Assembly: GCF_000016985.1 (NCBI RefSeq)
Contig: NC_009633.1
Location: 124,001-188,000 of the forward strand
DNA length: 64,000 nucleotides
Source: Alkaliphilus metalliredigens QYMF
GTDB taxonomy: Bacteria > Bacillota > Clostridia > Peptostreptococcales > Natronincolaceae
Reading direction: 5' to 3'
Position 1 is the first letter of the stretch; each line of letters begins with the position of its first letter. The notes under the pieces are model-generated. The model was not told the origin of the DNA. It made no database searches and worked only from the letters and a program-made list of their open reading frames with translations. The translations under genes and the position numbers were made by a program. Below are positions 52,043 through 61,795 of this stretch, one piece after another.

Positions 52043-55000
52043 ATGGACAAAAAAATGTTATTATCTCCCCTACGACAAAGTCTTGAGTATCATCAACTGC
52101 TAGATCGGGTGAATTTAGAAAAGACACCGGTGGCAATACATGGACTCAATGATTCCCAAAAAGGACATATGAGCTATGGCTTGTTTGATGATTCCAATGA
52201 ACAGGTATGTATCTTAACCTATAGTGAGGTAGAGGCTAGAAAAATTGAGCAGGATTTAAAGTTCTATATCGGAGACCGTGGCCTCTTTTTCCCCTCAAGA
52301 GAGGTTATCTTTTATGATTTAAAAGCCCAAACCGACCATGCACAGCAGGAAAGAATGGAAACCCTGCAAAAGATCGCCACAGGAGAAAAACATGTGGTGG
52401 TGGCATCCATTGAGTCTCTTTTATTAAAATTGATTCCTCCAGCCCTTTACAAAAAGGATCAGATCAGCTTCAAGGTGGGAGAGAGCATTGACCTCGAAAA
52501 GGTCACCGAGACATTTGTGAAGCAAGGATATGAGCGGGTAGAACAAGTGGAGGGAAATGGACAGTTTAGTATCCGTGGGGGTATCATTGACATTTATTCT
52601 GGGGGAGAGATATCTCCCTATCGAATTGAGTTGTTTGATGATGAAGTAGACTCCATACGGCAATTTCAGGTAGATACCCAGCGCTCTACTCAAAAGGTAC
52701 AAGAGCTACTGATTTATCCCGTGGCTGAAACCATCATTGAACCAAGTGCAGTGGAAAGTGTGATTCAGGCCATTGAAGCTGAAGGAGCGGCCTTATCCAA
52801 AAAATTAAAGGGTGGCCCCAAGGAGCGGTTGGCTGAAAAGGTGGCGGAGGTCAGTAACAAATTCCGTGAGTTTGGACACTTCAACGGTGTAGAACAATAT
52901 GCCCCCTATCTTTATGAGCAAGAGGCCTCATTATTAGATTATTTAAATCCCAATGCCCTGGTAATCATAGATGAACCCCAAAGATGTAAGGAAAGGGTCA
53001 GGGGCTATGAAGGGGAATTTAAAGAGAATTTTAAGACATTACTAGAGCGGGGAGAAGTGCTTCCCACCCAGGGAAATCTACTTCTTGCCTACGATAAATT
53101 AGTGAAAAGTGTATTGGAACGAAGGGTCATTACCCTATCATTACTTCCTAAAAACACACCAGACTTTCCCCCAAAGGAAATTATCAACTTCATGGCACGA
53201 CCCGTTCAGTCCTTTCATGGGAAAATCAATTTATTGATTGATGAGCTGAAAAGTCTTCAATATAAAGGCTATAAAATTGTGTTACTGCCGGGAACAAAGG
53301 AAAGGGCCCTGCGCCTATTGGAGCTTTTGCGGGAAAGGGGAATTCCTGTAGAATTTGTTGTGAGCCATAAAGAAGAGATTGTATCGGGACAAATTTTCAT
53401 TATGCAAGGAAGCATCAATCGAGGCTTTGAATATTCATCCATGAAATATATGACCATTACAGATTATGAGATTTATGGGGTTCATAAACGGAAGAAGAAG
53501 GAACGCAGGCGAAAAGATGCAGTCAGTATTAAATCCTTTGTGGATCTACAGGTGGGAGACCACGTGGTTCATGAGGGACATGGAATCGGTAAATATATAG
53601 GCATAGAGGAACTAAGCGTTGAGGGTATCAAAAAGGACTATATTAAAATTCGTTATTCCGGTGAAGACCACCTCTATGTACCTACAGACCAAATGAACCT
53701 CATACAAAAGTATATCGGAAGTGACAAAGGCAGCCCTAAACTCAACAAGCTTGGGGGTGTGGAATGGGTCAAGACAAAGGGAAAAGTTAAAAAAGCCATT
53801 GAGGATATGGCGGAGGAGTTATTAAAGCTTTATGCCGAAAGAAGAAGAAACAAGGGCCATGCCTTTGGGAATGATGGGGAATGGCAAAAACAATTCGAAG
53901 ATCTCTTCCCCTATGAGGAAACCCCAGATCAGCTAAAGAGTATCGAAGAGGTCAAGGCTGATATGGAGCAGGAGGGTGCAATGGACCGCTTACTCTGTGG
54001 AGATGTAGGATATGGAAAAACAGAGGTGGCTATCCGGGCTGGATTCAAGGCAGTCATGGACAGCAAGCAGGTGGCCTTCCTGGTGCCCACAACCATTTTA
54101 GCCCAGCAACATTTTAATAATTTTAAACAACGATTTTCAGGGTTCCCAGTGACGGTGGAAATGCTCAGTCGCTTCAAAACCCCAGCCCAACAAAAACAAG
54201 TTTTAGAAGGAGTCAGAACAGGAAATGTGGATGTACTGATTGGAACCCATCGCCTGTTATCCAAGGATATTGAGTTTAAGGACCTAGGTCTACTCATCGT
54301 TGATGAAGAACAGCGATTTGGTGTCAAGCATAAGGAACGAATGAAGCAAATGAAGGAGTCCATTGATGTCTTGACATTAACGGCAACGCCGATTCCTAGG
54401 ACATTGCATATGTCCATGGTAGGGATTCGAGACATGAGTGTGATCGAAGACCCACCAGAGGAAAGATTCCCAGTTCAAACCTATGTGATTCCTTACAATG
54501 AATCAATGATCATTGATGCCATCACAAAGGAGATGGCTCGGGGGGGACAGACCTATTATGTATATAATCGAGTGGATGGAATCCATCAAGTGGCAAGAAA
54601 GCTACAGGAGTTGATCCCGGAGGCCAGAGTGGCGGTTGGACATGGGCAAATGGGTGAACGAGAGCTAGAAATGCTCATGATGGATTACCTAGACGGGGTA
54701 TATGATGTGTTGGTTTGTACCACCATCATTGAAACGGGACTAGATATATCCAATGTCAACACCATTATGATCCATGATGCAGATAAGCTAGGGCTTTCTC
54801 AGCTGTACCAGCTCCGAGGACGGGTTGGACGTTCCAGCCAGCAGGGCTATGCCTACCTGATGTACCAAAGAGATAAAATTCTATCAGAGGTGGCAGAAAA
54901 ACGTTTGAAGGCCATTAAGGAGTTTACGGAGTTTGGATCTGGCTTTAAAATTGCCATGAGGGATTTAGAGATCCGTGGTGCAGGAAACCTATTGGGATCT

Positions 55001-55567
55001 CAGCAGCATGGACATATGGCTTCCATCGGTTATGATCTGTATATTAAGCTACTAGAAGAAACCATGGCAGAAATGAAGGGTGAAGTGGTGGAAAAGTACG
55101 AGGACACCAACATGGAACTCAATGTCAACGCCTATATTCCAGAGCGCTTTATTGGTAGTTCCACCCATAAGATTGAAATTTATAAAAAGATTGCTTCCAT
55201 CAGGAACCAGGAGGATCTCTATGCCATAGAGGAAGAGATTGAAGATCGCTTTGGAGACATCCCCATGAGTGTGAGAAATCTTTTAATGATTTCATATATT
55301 AAAGCCCTGGGAAATCAAATTCGTGTTCAAACCATTACCCAAAAAGAAAAGGAAATACGAATACAGTTTACGAGGAGCCAGAAACTGAAGCCCGAAAACA
55401 TTGGGAGCGTCCTGCATCAATATCCTAGGAAGGTCAGTTTCCATGGAAGCGATCAACCCTATTTGATCTATCAGATTCGAACGGCGGATCAATATAAGCT
55501 ATTAACAGAGATCAAGGAAGTAATAGAAAAAATTAGTGGTTTCCATAACGAGGCGGATTCGGTATAA
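52043..55567 (+). CDS. mfd: Transcription-repair coupling factor
   Basis: Removes stalled RNA polymerase at DNA damage and recruits UvrA. 1174 residues from the ATG in the pth-mfd order (a GTG nine bases earlier is possible). UvrB-like domain 1 (1-340), RNA-polymerase interaction domain (DLQVGDHVVHEGHGIGKYIG), translocase with Walker A DVGYGKTEVA, Walker B DEEQRFG, motif III TATPIPRT, motif VI QLRGRVGRS and the C-terminal TRCF domain. A GCAGGTG site precedes it. Confidence 0.98.
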   Translation: MDKKMLLSPLRQSLEYHQLLDRVNLEKTPVAIHGLNDSQKGHMSYGLFDDSNEQVCILTYSEVEARKIEQDLKFYIGDRGLFFPSREVIFYDLKAQTDHAQQERMETLQKIATGEKHVVVASIESLLLKLIPPALYKKDQISFKVGESIDLEKVTETFVKQGYERVEQVEGNGQFSIRGGIIDIYSGGEISPYRIELFDDEVDSIRQFQVDTQRSTQKVQELLIYPVAETIIEPSAVESVIQAIEAEGAALSKKLKGGPKERLAEKVAEVSNKFREFGHFNGVEQYAPYLYEQEASLLDYLNPNALVIIDEPQRCKERVRGYEGEFKENFKTLLERGEVLPTQGNLLLAYDKLVKSVLERRVITLSLLPKNTPDFPPKEIINFMARPVQSFHGKINLLIDELKSLQYKGYKIVLLPGTKERALRLLELLRERGIPVEFVVSHKEEIVSGQIFIMQGSINRGFEYSSMKYMTITDYEIYGVHKRKKKERRRKDAVSIKSFVDLQVGDHVVHEGHGIGKYIGIEELSVEGIKKDYIKIRYSGEDHLYVPTDQMNLIQKYIGSDKGSPKLNKLGGVEWVKTKGKVKKAIEDMAEELLKLYAERRRNKGHAFGNDGEWQKQFEDLFPYEETPDQLKSIEEVKADMEQEGAMDRLLCGDVGYGKTEVAIRAGFKAVMDSKQVAFLVPTTILAQQHFNNFKQRFSGFPVTVEMLSRFKTPAQQKQVLEGVRTGNVDVLIGTHRLLSKDIEFKDLGLLIVDEEQRFGVKHKERMKQMKESIDVLTLTATPIPRTLHMSMVGIRDMSVIEDPPEERFPVQTYVIPYNESMIIDAITKEMARGGQTYYVYNRVDGIHQVARKLQELIPEARVAVGHGQMGERELEMLMMDYLDGVYDVLVCTTIIETGLDISNVNTIMIHDADKLGLSQLYQLRGRVGRSSQQGYAYLMYQRDKILSEVAEKRLKAIKEFTEFGSGFKIAMRDLEIRGAGNLLGSQQHGHMASIGYDLYIKLLEETMAEMKGEVVEKYEDTNMELNVNAYIPERFIGSSTHKIEIYKKIASIRNQEDLYAIEEEIEDRFGDIPMSVRNLLMISYIKALGNQIRVQTITQKEKEIRIQFTRSQKLKPENIGSVLHQYPRKVSFHGSDQPYLIYQIRTADQYKLLTEIKEVIEKISGFHNEADSV

Positions 55568-55606
55568 TGAAAGAAGTAAGCATTGACAGAATGGGAGATG
55601 ATGAAT

Positions 55607-56566
55607 GTGAAGAAGATAAAAAATAAATCAATTGGTTTATTGACTGCACTGCTTGCGATCATGTTATTGATCACAGCTTGCTCTACCCCTGCACAACTTA
55701 GCCAGGATGCTGCGGCTGAAGTAAATGGGGCCACTGTTTCCATGGAAGAGTTTGATAAAACATTGGCTCTTTTTAAACTAAGCTATGAAATGCAATATGG
55801 CTATAATGAAGACATTTTCCAACAAGATATTGGCGGGATGACATTATTAGAGAACATCAAAGAAGGCATTATGGAGAAACTGATATCAGATGTATTAATT
55901 GCTGAAAAAGCAGTTGAAAGTGGATTAACAGTATCTGAAGAAGAAATTACAGAAGCCTATGAGCCTTATCGAGTGTATGAAGAAAGTGATGAAAACTTCA
56001 GTGCATTTCTAAAAGAGAATGAAATTGATGAGACATTTATTAGAGAGCAGGTAAAAAAAGATATCCTTTTATTTAAATACCGAGACTTTTACAATGAAAA
56101 TTTAGAAATGACAGAAGAAGCAGCTAGAAAGTTTTTTGATGAGAATCCAGAAATGTTCTCAACGCAAGAGGCAAGTGCAAGACATATATTAGTAGCAGAT
56201 CTGGCACTAGCCGATGAGTTGGTTGTGCGTTTAGAATCCGGTGAAGACTTTGCCACCCTAGCCCAAGAATATTCTACTGACCCAGGCAGTGCAGTACAAG
56301 GTGGAGACTTAGGATTTTTCCCAAGGGGAGTCATGGTTCCGGAGTTTGAAGAAGCTTCCTTTACACAGCCCATTGGAGAAGTAGGTGCACCTGTACAAAC
56401 ACAGCACGGATATCACATCATTTTAGTTGAAGATCGTGTTGACAATTCCTATGACTTTGATGAAATGAAAGAATCCATTATGGGTTACCTAAAGAACCTT
56501 GAGTTTGAAAAACATTTAGAAGAATTAGTTGGAAATGCAGAGGTTCAGAAAAGAGAATCATTATAG
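55607..56566 (+). CDS. prsA: PrsA/SurA-type peptidyl-prolyl isomerase lipoprotein
   Basis: Extracytoplasmic folding factor. A lipoprotein signal ends in the lipobox LITAC (Cys about 22). A SurA-N-like region covers about 35-160. The PpiC/parvulin domain follows at about 190-285 ([64 protein letters not shown]). The start is ambiguous: the GTG nine bases after GGGAG is preferred over ATG codons 6 and 9 bases upstream. It follows mfd by 40 bp, the usual clostridial order. Confidence 0.92.
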   Translation: MKKIKNKSIGLLTALLAIMLLITACSTPAQLSQDAAAEVNGATVSMEEFDKTLALFKLSYEMQYGYNEDIFQQDIGGMTLLENIKEGIMEKLISDVLIAEKAVESGLTVSEEEITEAYEPYRVYEESDENFSAFLKENEIDETFIREQVKKDILLFKYRDFYNENLEMTEEAARKFFDENPEMFSTQEASARHILVADLALADELVVRLESGEDFATLAQEYSTDPGSAVQGGDLGFFPRGVMVPEFEEASFTQPIGEVGAPVQTQHGYHIILVEDRVDNSYDFDEMKESIMGYLKNLEFEKHLEELVGNAEVQKRESL

Positions 56567-56681
56567 TCATTAAACTTGGTTAAATTTTATAAAAAAATTC
56601 CTTCTGTGTATAAAAAGACTTGATTGGTAAAATAATAGCATTACAACCAATTAACCTAACAACATAGGAGGGAATAATATA

Positions 56682-57233
56682 GTGAAGGCCACAGGAATCG
56701 TAAGACGTATTGATGATTTAGGTAGAGTTGTCATCCCAAAGGAGATTCGAAGGACCCTGAGGATTAGAGAAGGAGATCCACTAGAGATCTTCACTGATCG
56801 AGAAGGAGAAGTCATCTTAAAGAAGTATTCCCCTATTGGAGAATTAAGTGAATTTGCTACAGAATATGCAGAATCTTTACATGAGGCACTAGGACATATT
56901 GCAATGGTTACAGACAGAGATACTGTTGTTTCTGTAGCTGGTGGTTCTAAAAAGGAATATTTAGAAAAAAGAGTCAGTAAATCCTTAGAAAAGGCAATGG
57001 AAGAGCGAGAGGTGTCTGTTCTAAATAAAGGGGATAAGCTTCACCCCCTTGTGATAGATGAAGGAGAAGAACCTCGATTTTTAGCACAAGTCATCGCTCC
57101 CATCGTCACCCATGGAGATCCAATTGGAAGTGTTATTCTGTGTTCAAAGGACCAAAATATTACAATGGGAGAAATGGAGGCGAAGATTGCAGAAACAGCA
57201 GCAGCCTTCCTTTCAAAACAGATGGAGCAATAA
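56682..57233 (+). CDS. spoVT: Stage V sporulation regulator SpoVT
   Basis: Forespore transcription factor of 183 residues, GTG start behind GGAGGG. The N-terminal AbrB-type swapped-hairpin domain (IVRRIDDLGRVVIPKEIRRTLRI) is followed by a GAF-like domain (about 55-180). In Bacillus it is made under sigma-G and tunes the forespore regulon. A TGTATA-like and AAATAATA-like pair upstream would suit a sigma-G promoter but is not convincing. A terminator follows. Confidence 0.96.
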   Translation: MKATGIVRRIDDLGRVVIPKEIRRTLRIREGDPLEIFTDREGEVILKKYSPIGELSEFATEYAESLHEALGHIAMVTDRDTVVSVAGGSKKEYLEKRVSKSLEKAMEEREVSVLNKGDKLHPLVIDEGEEPRFLAQVIAPIVTHGDPIGSVILCSKDQNITMGEMEAKIAETAAAFLSKQMEQ

Positions 57234-57240
57234 TACATTG

Positions 57241-57268
57241 TCAACCCTGGGTTTCGACTCAGGGTTGA
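57241..57268 (+). terminator. Terminator of spoVT
   Basis: TCAACCCTG / CAGGGTTGA around a short interior mismatch, with T-rich tail. Confidence 0.93.
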
Positions 57269-57278
57269 TTTTTATTTT

Positions 57279-57358
57279 AAGCACTTGAAATCTTAAACAA
57301 CGCCCGTTTAAGATTTAAGTGCGCTATGAGTCGGCGCGATAGCGCCAGACGAATTTTA
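57279..57358 (+). repeat. Two-hairpin dispersed repeat, copy 2
   Basis: Aligns with 41573-41654. Hairpin 1 has GCACTT-G-AAATCTTAAAC paired with GTTTAAGATTTAAGTGC, perfect apart from the bulged G. Hairpin 2 is GGCGC-gata-GCGCC. The T-A to C-G change in hairpin 1 and two changed pairs in hairpin 2 keep both stems intact. The last 13 bases (ccagacgaatttt) are repeated at 57363-57375. It follows the spoVT terminator, as copy 1 follows the peptidase terminator. Confidence 0.82.
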
Positions 57359-57461
57359 AGCACCAGACGAATTTTGTGGACTGTACGAAGCCCAAAGAAT
57401 CTGTTATAATTAAGTTTGTCTGAATTTAGACGCTGAAGCGAGCTGTAGGAGGAGTTGTGAG

Positions 57462-59060
57462 ATGAAAAAAGAGACCTTTTTAAAGGGTGCATTTATTTTA
57501 GGGATGGCAGGATTAGTTGTAAAAGTATTAGGGGCTTTCTTTCGAATTCCCTTAGGAATTATTATTGGGTCTGAGGGGTTAGGCTATTATCAAGTGGGGT
57601 ATCCTATATTCACCCTACTATTATCCTTTTCCACCCAAGGGTTTCCTACCGCCATTTCCAAGCTAGTTTCTGAAAAAAGGGCTAAAGGAAATCCAGGAGG
57701 AGCCCATAAAGTATTTAGAACGTCATTTTCTATTCTATTAGGTCTAGGCGTCATAGGCTCTTTGACATTAGGCTTTGGAGCGCACTATTTAGTTACAAAG
57801 GTAGTACAAAGCCCCAACGCTTACTATGCTGTGTTGGCCTTAGCACCGGCTCTGTTTTTTGTTCCTTTACTAGCCGCATTTAGAGGCTACTTCCAAGGGA
57901 TGAAAAATATGGCCCCCACTGCAATATCTCAAGTGGTAGAGCAGGCTGGACGCGTGATTTTAGGATTGACGTTAGCCGTAGTGCTATTGAATAGAGGCGT
58001 TCACTATGCTGCCGCTGGAGCTGCCTTTGGGGCAACCATCGGAGGCGTTTTTGGGCTCAGCGTGATATCAATTATATATTTAAGACATAAAAAACGAATT
58101 CTAGCCCAATTTGATCGTTTACCCGATGAGCAGGAAGAGCCAACAAGGGGAATTATCAAGGATCTTGTGACCATTGCAGTGCCGATTACCATTGGGGGCG
58201 CAGTGATGCCATTGATTAATATCGTTGATACCATGATTGTCTTGAGAAGGCTACAGGCCATCGGCTTTACCTATGAGGAAGCAAACAGTTTATTTGGACA
58301 ACTAACAGGAATGGCAGCAACCCTGGTGAACCTACCACAGGTGCTAACTGTTGCACTGGCCATGAGTATGGTCCCTGTCATTTCCGAATCTAAAACAAGA
58401 GGAGATTATGACACAATTAGGGCGGATACCCAATCGGCCATGCGTGTGTCCATCATGATTGGACTGCCAGCAGCCATTGGATTAGCTGTATTGTCAGGAC
58501 CCATTATGCAACTATTATTCCCTAATGAGCCAGCCTCTGTAGGCGAGATTTTATTCTTCTTATCCTTGGCTGTATTATTCCTAACACAATTACAAACCCT
58601 AACAGGAGTGCTACAAGGACTAGGTAAACCATTTATTCCTGTTAGAAACCTGATGATCGGTGCAGGGACAAAGCTAGTTGTCACCTATGTGCTAACGGGG
58701 GTTCCAGCCCTCAACGTAAGGGGAGCAGCCATCGGAACTGTGGTGGCCTATCTTGTGGCGGCGGTGCTCAACTTTATTGATGTGAAAAAGTATACAGGAA
58801 CAAAGTTTGATTTATACCAAACATTTGTGAAACCCATTGTGGCAGTCATATTCATGGGAGTAACAGTAGGGGTGACATATGCCCAATTGTCTGGTATCAT
58901 AGGCAATAGCCTAGCTACCATTAGTGCCATTGGTATCGGAGCTGTTATTTATGGGGGAATCCTTTTAAAGACAGATGCCATTACACAGGATGATTTTGAT
59001 TTATTACCTGGGGGCGGTAAAATATCTAAGGTGTTGAAGAAGGCTGGATTGATGAAATAG
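57462..59060 (+). CDS. spoVB: SpoVB-like lipid II/polysaccharide flippase (MOP superfamily)
   Basis: 532 residues with about 14 membrane helices and the MurJ/SpoVB family fold. The N-terminus is FLKGAFILGMAGLVVKVLGAFFRIPLG. The FRGYFQGMKNMAPTAISQVVEQ, PITIGGAVMPLINIVDTMIV and VLTVALAMSMVPVISES segments are typical. SpoVB moves lipid-linked cell-wall precursors across the membrane in spore cortex synthesis. A GGAGGAG site precedes the ATG. It lies between spoVT and mazG, the conserved Clostridia order. Confidence 0.94.
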   Translation: MKKETFLKGAFILGMAGLVVKVLGAFFRIPLGIIIGSEGLGYYQVGYPIFTLLLSFSTQGFPTAISKLVSEKRAKGNPGGAHKVFRTSFSILLGLGVIGSLTLGFGAHYLVTKVVQSPNAYYAVLALAPALFFVPLLAAFRGYFQGMKNMAPTAISQVVEQAGRVILGLTLAVVLLNRGVHYAAAGAAFGATIGGVFGLSVISIIYLRHKKRILAQFDRLPDEQEEPTRGIIKDLVTIAVPITIGGAVMPLINIVDTMIVLRRLQAIGFTYEEANSLFGQLTGMAATLVNLPQVLTVALAMSMVPVISESKTRGDYDTIRADTQSAMRVSIMIGLPAAIGLAVLSGPIMQLLFPNEPASVGEILFFLSLAVLFLTQLQTLTGVLQGLGKPFIPVRNLMIGAGTKLVVTYVLTGVPALNVRGAAIGTVVAYLVAAVLNFIDVKKYTGTKFDLYQTFVKPIVAVIFMGVTVGVTYAQLSGIIGNSLATISAIGIGAVIYGGILLKTDAITQDDFDLLPGGGKISKVLKKAGLMK

Positions 59061-59073
59061 GAAGGTGTATAAG

Positions 59074-60534
59074 ATGGGAAAATTGATCATTGTGGGTTTA
59101 GGACCTGGGGGAGATGAGCACATCACTGTGGCAGGGCTACAGGCGATGAAAAATCATGAGCATGTTTACTTGAGAACGGAAAGACACCCCGTTGTTTCTT
59201 ATTTGAAGACCGAGGGAATCCGATTTAAAACATTTGATGCCGTATATGAAGAAGTGGAAAGCTTTCAAGGGGTATATGATCAAATCACCAATCAGGTTTT
59301 AACCATGATGGAACAGGGAGATGTGGTCTATGCTGTGCCAGGGAATCCCTATGTAGCCGAGACCACGGTGCAACAATTAATTAAAAAATGTGATGAATTA
59401 CAGCTAGAGCGAAAAGTTTATCCAGCCATGAGCTTTGTAGATGCCATGTTTGTGGCATTGGAGCTGGATCCGGTGGATGGATTTCAACTGGTGGATGGAC
59501 TGCAATTAGAAGAACAGAGACCTGATCCAAGTCGGGCTAATATCATCACACAGGTCTATGATCCCTTTATTGCTTCAGAGGTAAAATTGAGACTGATGGA
59601 CTATTATGATGATGAACAGGAAATTTTCGTGGTAAAGGGTGCTGGAATCCCTGGAGTTCAAAGGATTGAGCAGATTCCGTTATATCAGCTTGACCGACTA
59701 GATTGGATAGACTATTTAACCAGTGTATTCATTCCGAGGATTGACAGCCCTCAAAAAAAATACTATAATATGAATAATTTAATAGAGATCATGGAAAGAT
59801 TAAGGGGTAAAGATGGCTGTCCATGGGATGTAGAGCAAACTCATGAAAGTTTGAAGCCTTATTTGATTGAAGAAGCCTATGAAGTGTTAGAGACCATTGA
59901 TGAAAAAGATGACTTTGGATTAGAAGAAGAACTAGGGGATCTGCTTTTGCAGGTAGTCTTTCACGCTCAGGTTGCCCATGAGAGAGGTGCCTTTCGCATC
60001 CAAGATGTCATAGAGGGAATTTGTCAAAAGCTTGTTTTCCGACATCCCCATGTATTTGGAGAAGTAGAGGCTGAAGACAGCACAACGGTTTTGAAAAATT
60101 GGGAGGCCCTTAAGAAAGAAGAAAAGCAAATCACCAGTTTATCTCAATCAATGAAGTCAATCCCCAAGGAATTACCTGCCCTGATGAGGGCCTATAAAAT
60201 CCAAAAGAAGGCCAAGCAAGTTGGATTTGATTGGCCCGATGTTCGAGAGGCTGTTGAGAAGGTACATGAAGAGCTACAGGAACTTTTGGAGGCCAAGGCT
60301 GAGGGGGAAGTAGAACACATCCAAGAAGAGTCAGGGGACCTACTCTTTGCCGTTGTGAACGTACTACGATTTTTCAAGGTTGATCCAGAGGTGGCCCTTA
60401 ACAAAACCAATCAAAAGTTTGTTAAAAGGTTGCATTACATAGAAGAAGCTGCTAAGTCCCAGAAGTTGAATTTAGAGGACATGACCCTTGAAGAAATGGA
60501 CATTCTATGGGAAAAAGCCAAAAAAAATGAATAA
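59074..60534 (+). CDS. mazG: MazG-family nucleoside triphosphate pyrophosphohydrolase with N-terminal methylase domain
   Basis: 486 residues; the ATG follows GGAAGGTG. The N-terminal half (about 1-220) is a tetrapyrrole methylase-like domain (KLIIVGLGPGGDEHITVAG, VYAVPGNPYVAETTV). The C-terminal half has two MazG folds (GCPWDVEQTHESLKPYLIEE, EELGDLLLQVVFHAQ, and a second EESGDLLFAVVNVLRF). This is the YabN-type fusion of Bacillus. It hydrolyses non-canonical or excess NTPs; the methylase part has no proven role in most species. Confidence 0.95.
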   Translation: MGKLIIVGLGPGGDEHITVAGLQAMKNHEHVYLRTERHPVVSYLKTEGIRFKTFDAVYEEVESFQGVYDQITNQVLTMMEQGDVVYAVPGNPYVAETTVQQLIKKCDELQLERKVYPAMSFVDAMFVALELDPVDGFQLVDGLQLEEQRPDPSRANIITQVYDPFIASEVKLRLMDYYDDEQEIFVVKGAGIPGVQRIEQIPLYQLDRLDWIDYLTSVFIPRIDSPQKKYYNMNNLIEIMERLRGKDGCPWDVEQTHESLKPYLIEEAYEVLETIDEKDDFGLEEELGDLLLQVVFHAQVAHERGAFRIQDVIEGICQKLVFRHPHVFGEVEAEDSTTVLKNWEALKKEEKQITSLSQSMKSIPKELPALMRAYKIQKKAKQVGFDWPDVREAVEKVHEELQELLEAKAEGEVEHIQEESGDLLFAVVNVLRFFKVDPEVALNKTNQKFVKRLHYIEEAAKSQKLNLEDMTLEEMDILWEKAKKNE

Positions 60535-60645
60535 TTAGCAAGAATACACAAAAAAGCAGAAGAAAATCCTTAAAAAAGAAGGAATTTCAAATAAAAAAGA
60601 GAATATGACTATACGTATTCTAATATACTAAGGAGGTAATATATA

Positions 60646-60924
60646 ATGAACAAAGCAGATTTAGTTGCTAAAATGGCAGAAAAAAGTGAATTAACAAAGA
60701 AGGATGCAGAACTGGCTTTAAACTCATTTATGGAATCAGTAGAAGAGGCACTTGTGGATGGTGATAAAGTTCAATTAGTAGGATTTGGAACTTTCGAAGT
60801 AAGAGAAAGAAAACCAAGACAAGGTAGAAACCCAAGAAACCCTGAGCAAGTAATCGAAATCCCAGCTTCTAAAGCACCTGTATTCAAAGCTGGTAAGACA
60901 TTAAAAGAAAAAATTAACGTATAA
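60646..60924 (+). CDS. hup: DNA-binding protein HU
   Basis: 92 residues, a small basic histone-like protein that bends DNA. MNKADLVAKMAEKSELTKKDAEL, VQLVGFGTFEVRERKPRQGRNPRNP and the IEIPASKAPVFKAGKTLKE end are canonical. An AAGGAGG site precedes it. A strong terminator follows, and rqcP follows that. Confidence 0.97.
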   Translation: MNKADLVAKMAEKSELTKKDAELALNSFMESVEEALVDGDKVQLVGFGTFEVRERKPRQGRNPRNPEQVIEIPASKAPVFKAGKTLKEKINV

Positions 60925-60926
60925 TA

Positions 60927-60953
60927 AAAATCAGGTCATTGGACCTGATTTTT
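60927..60953 (+). terminator. Terminator of the HU gene
   Basis: AATCAGGTC / GACCTGATT with T-run. Confidence 0.93.
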
Positions 60954-60972
60954 TATTTTTGGAGGGAAATAA

Positions 60973-61221
60973 ATGCGCTTAGATAAATATCTAAAAATCT
61001 CTAGAATTATTAAACGAAGAACTGTGGCCAAGGAAGCCTGTGAAGGTGGTAGGGTATCCATAAATGGAAAAACTGCCAAGCCAGGAACAGAAGTAGCTGT
61101 AGGAGATGAGATTGAAATACGCTTTGGAGATAAGGTACTTCGGGCAGAAGTTACACGGTTGGCTGAGCATGTGAAAAAGGATGAGGCCAAAGAAATGTTT
61201 CAGATCATTGAAAACAATTAA
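60973..61221 (+). CDS. rqcP: S4-domain ribosome quality control factor RqcP (YabO)
   Basis: 82 residues, nearly all one S4 RNA-binding domain (MRLDKYLKISRIIKRRTVAKEACEG, RVSINGKTAKPGTEVAVGDEIEIRFG). RqcP works with RqcH at the 50S subunit to add alanine tails to stalled chains. A GGAGGGA site precedes it. The hup-rqcP-yabP-yabQ-divIC order matches Bacillus. Confidence 0.96.
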   Translation: MRLDKYLKISRIIKRRTVAKEACEGGRVSINGKTAKPGTEVAVGDEIEIRFGDKVLRAEVTRLAEHVKKDEAKEMFQIIENN

Positions 61222-61319
61222 AGCATTTTCCCCTGGAAACTTTGATTAATTGATTTATATGTATTGTGGCTCGTGGTATAATCAATTTATATAGGTTTTA
61301 AAATAGGGGGGGCGGACTG

Positions 61320-61640
61320 GTGGATGAAAAGGTGTTTAGTCTATTAGAAAAAATGTACATTGAAATGCAGGAAATGAAATCAAGTATGGCCACCAAAGAA
61401 GAAATGCAAGAAATAGGATCAACTATGGCCACCAAAGAAGAAATGCAGCAAGGCTTCCGAAAGGTGAATCAAGATATGGCTAGACTGGAAGCCAAGATGG
61501 ATGAAAACCATAAGGCTCTTTATGATGGGTACAAGCAAAGCATAGAAGGAATTAACGCAATAAATGAACGGGTAGATAGATTAGCTGATAAGGTGGACAA
61601 CCAAGAGCTTAAACTACAAGTGGTGAAATCAGCAAAATGA
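61320..61640 (+). CDS. Coiled-coil hypothetical protein with internal duplication, 106 aa
   Basis: GTG start behind AGGGGGGG. Two tandem near-identical units (SMATKEEMQEIGSTMATKEE) lie at about residues 20-45. They are followed by a long helix pattern (QDMARLEAKMDENHKALYDG... NERVDRLADKVDNQ), suggesting a parallel coiled coil. This kind of protein is frequent in clostridia and has no assigned role. It is inserted between rqcP and the SpoIID-like gene, where Bacillus has none. Confidence 0.6.
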   Translation: MDEKVFSLLEKMYIEMQEMKSSMATKEEMQEIGSTMATKEEMQQGFRKVNQDMARLEAKMDENHKALYDGYKQSIEGINAINERVDRLADKVDNQELKLQVVKSAK

Positions 61641-61795
61641 TGAATAACAAATGGATATAAGGGGACATTCCAAGATAATTGATTGGTGGGATGTCCTCTT
61701 ATCTATTTAATTTAAGGTATATAAAGCCATCTTTTTCAAATACTAAAAATACTAAATAAAAAGAATCAACAATAATATGAAAAAGGAGGATTTAT

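Noticed and set aside
56590-56640. A sigma-G promoter for spoVT
   Set aside because: TGTATA and AAATAATA are near the expected spacing, but the match is too weak in such AT-rich DNA to list as a feature.
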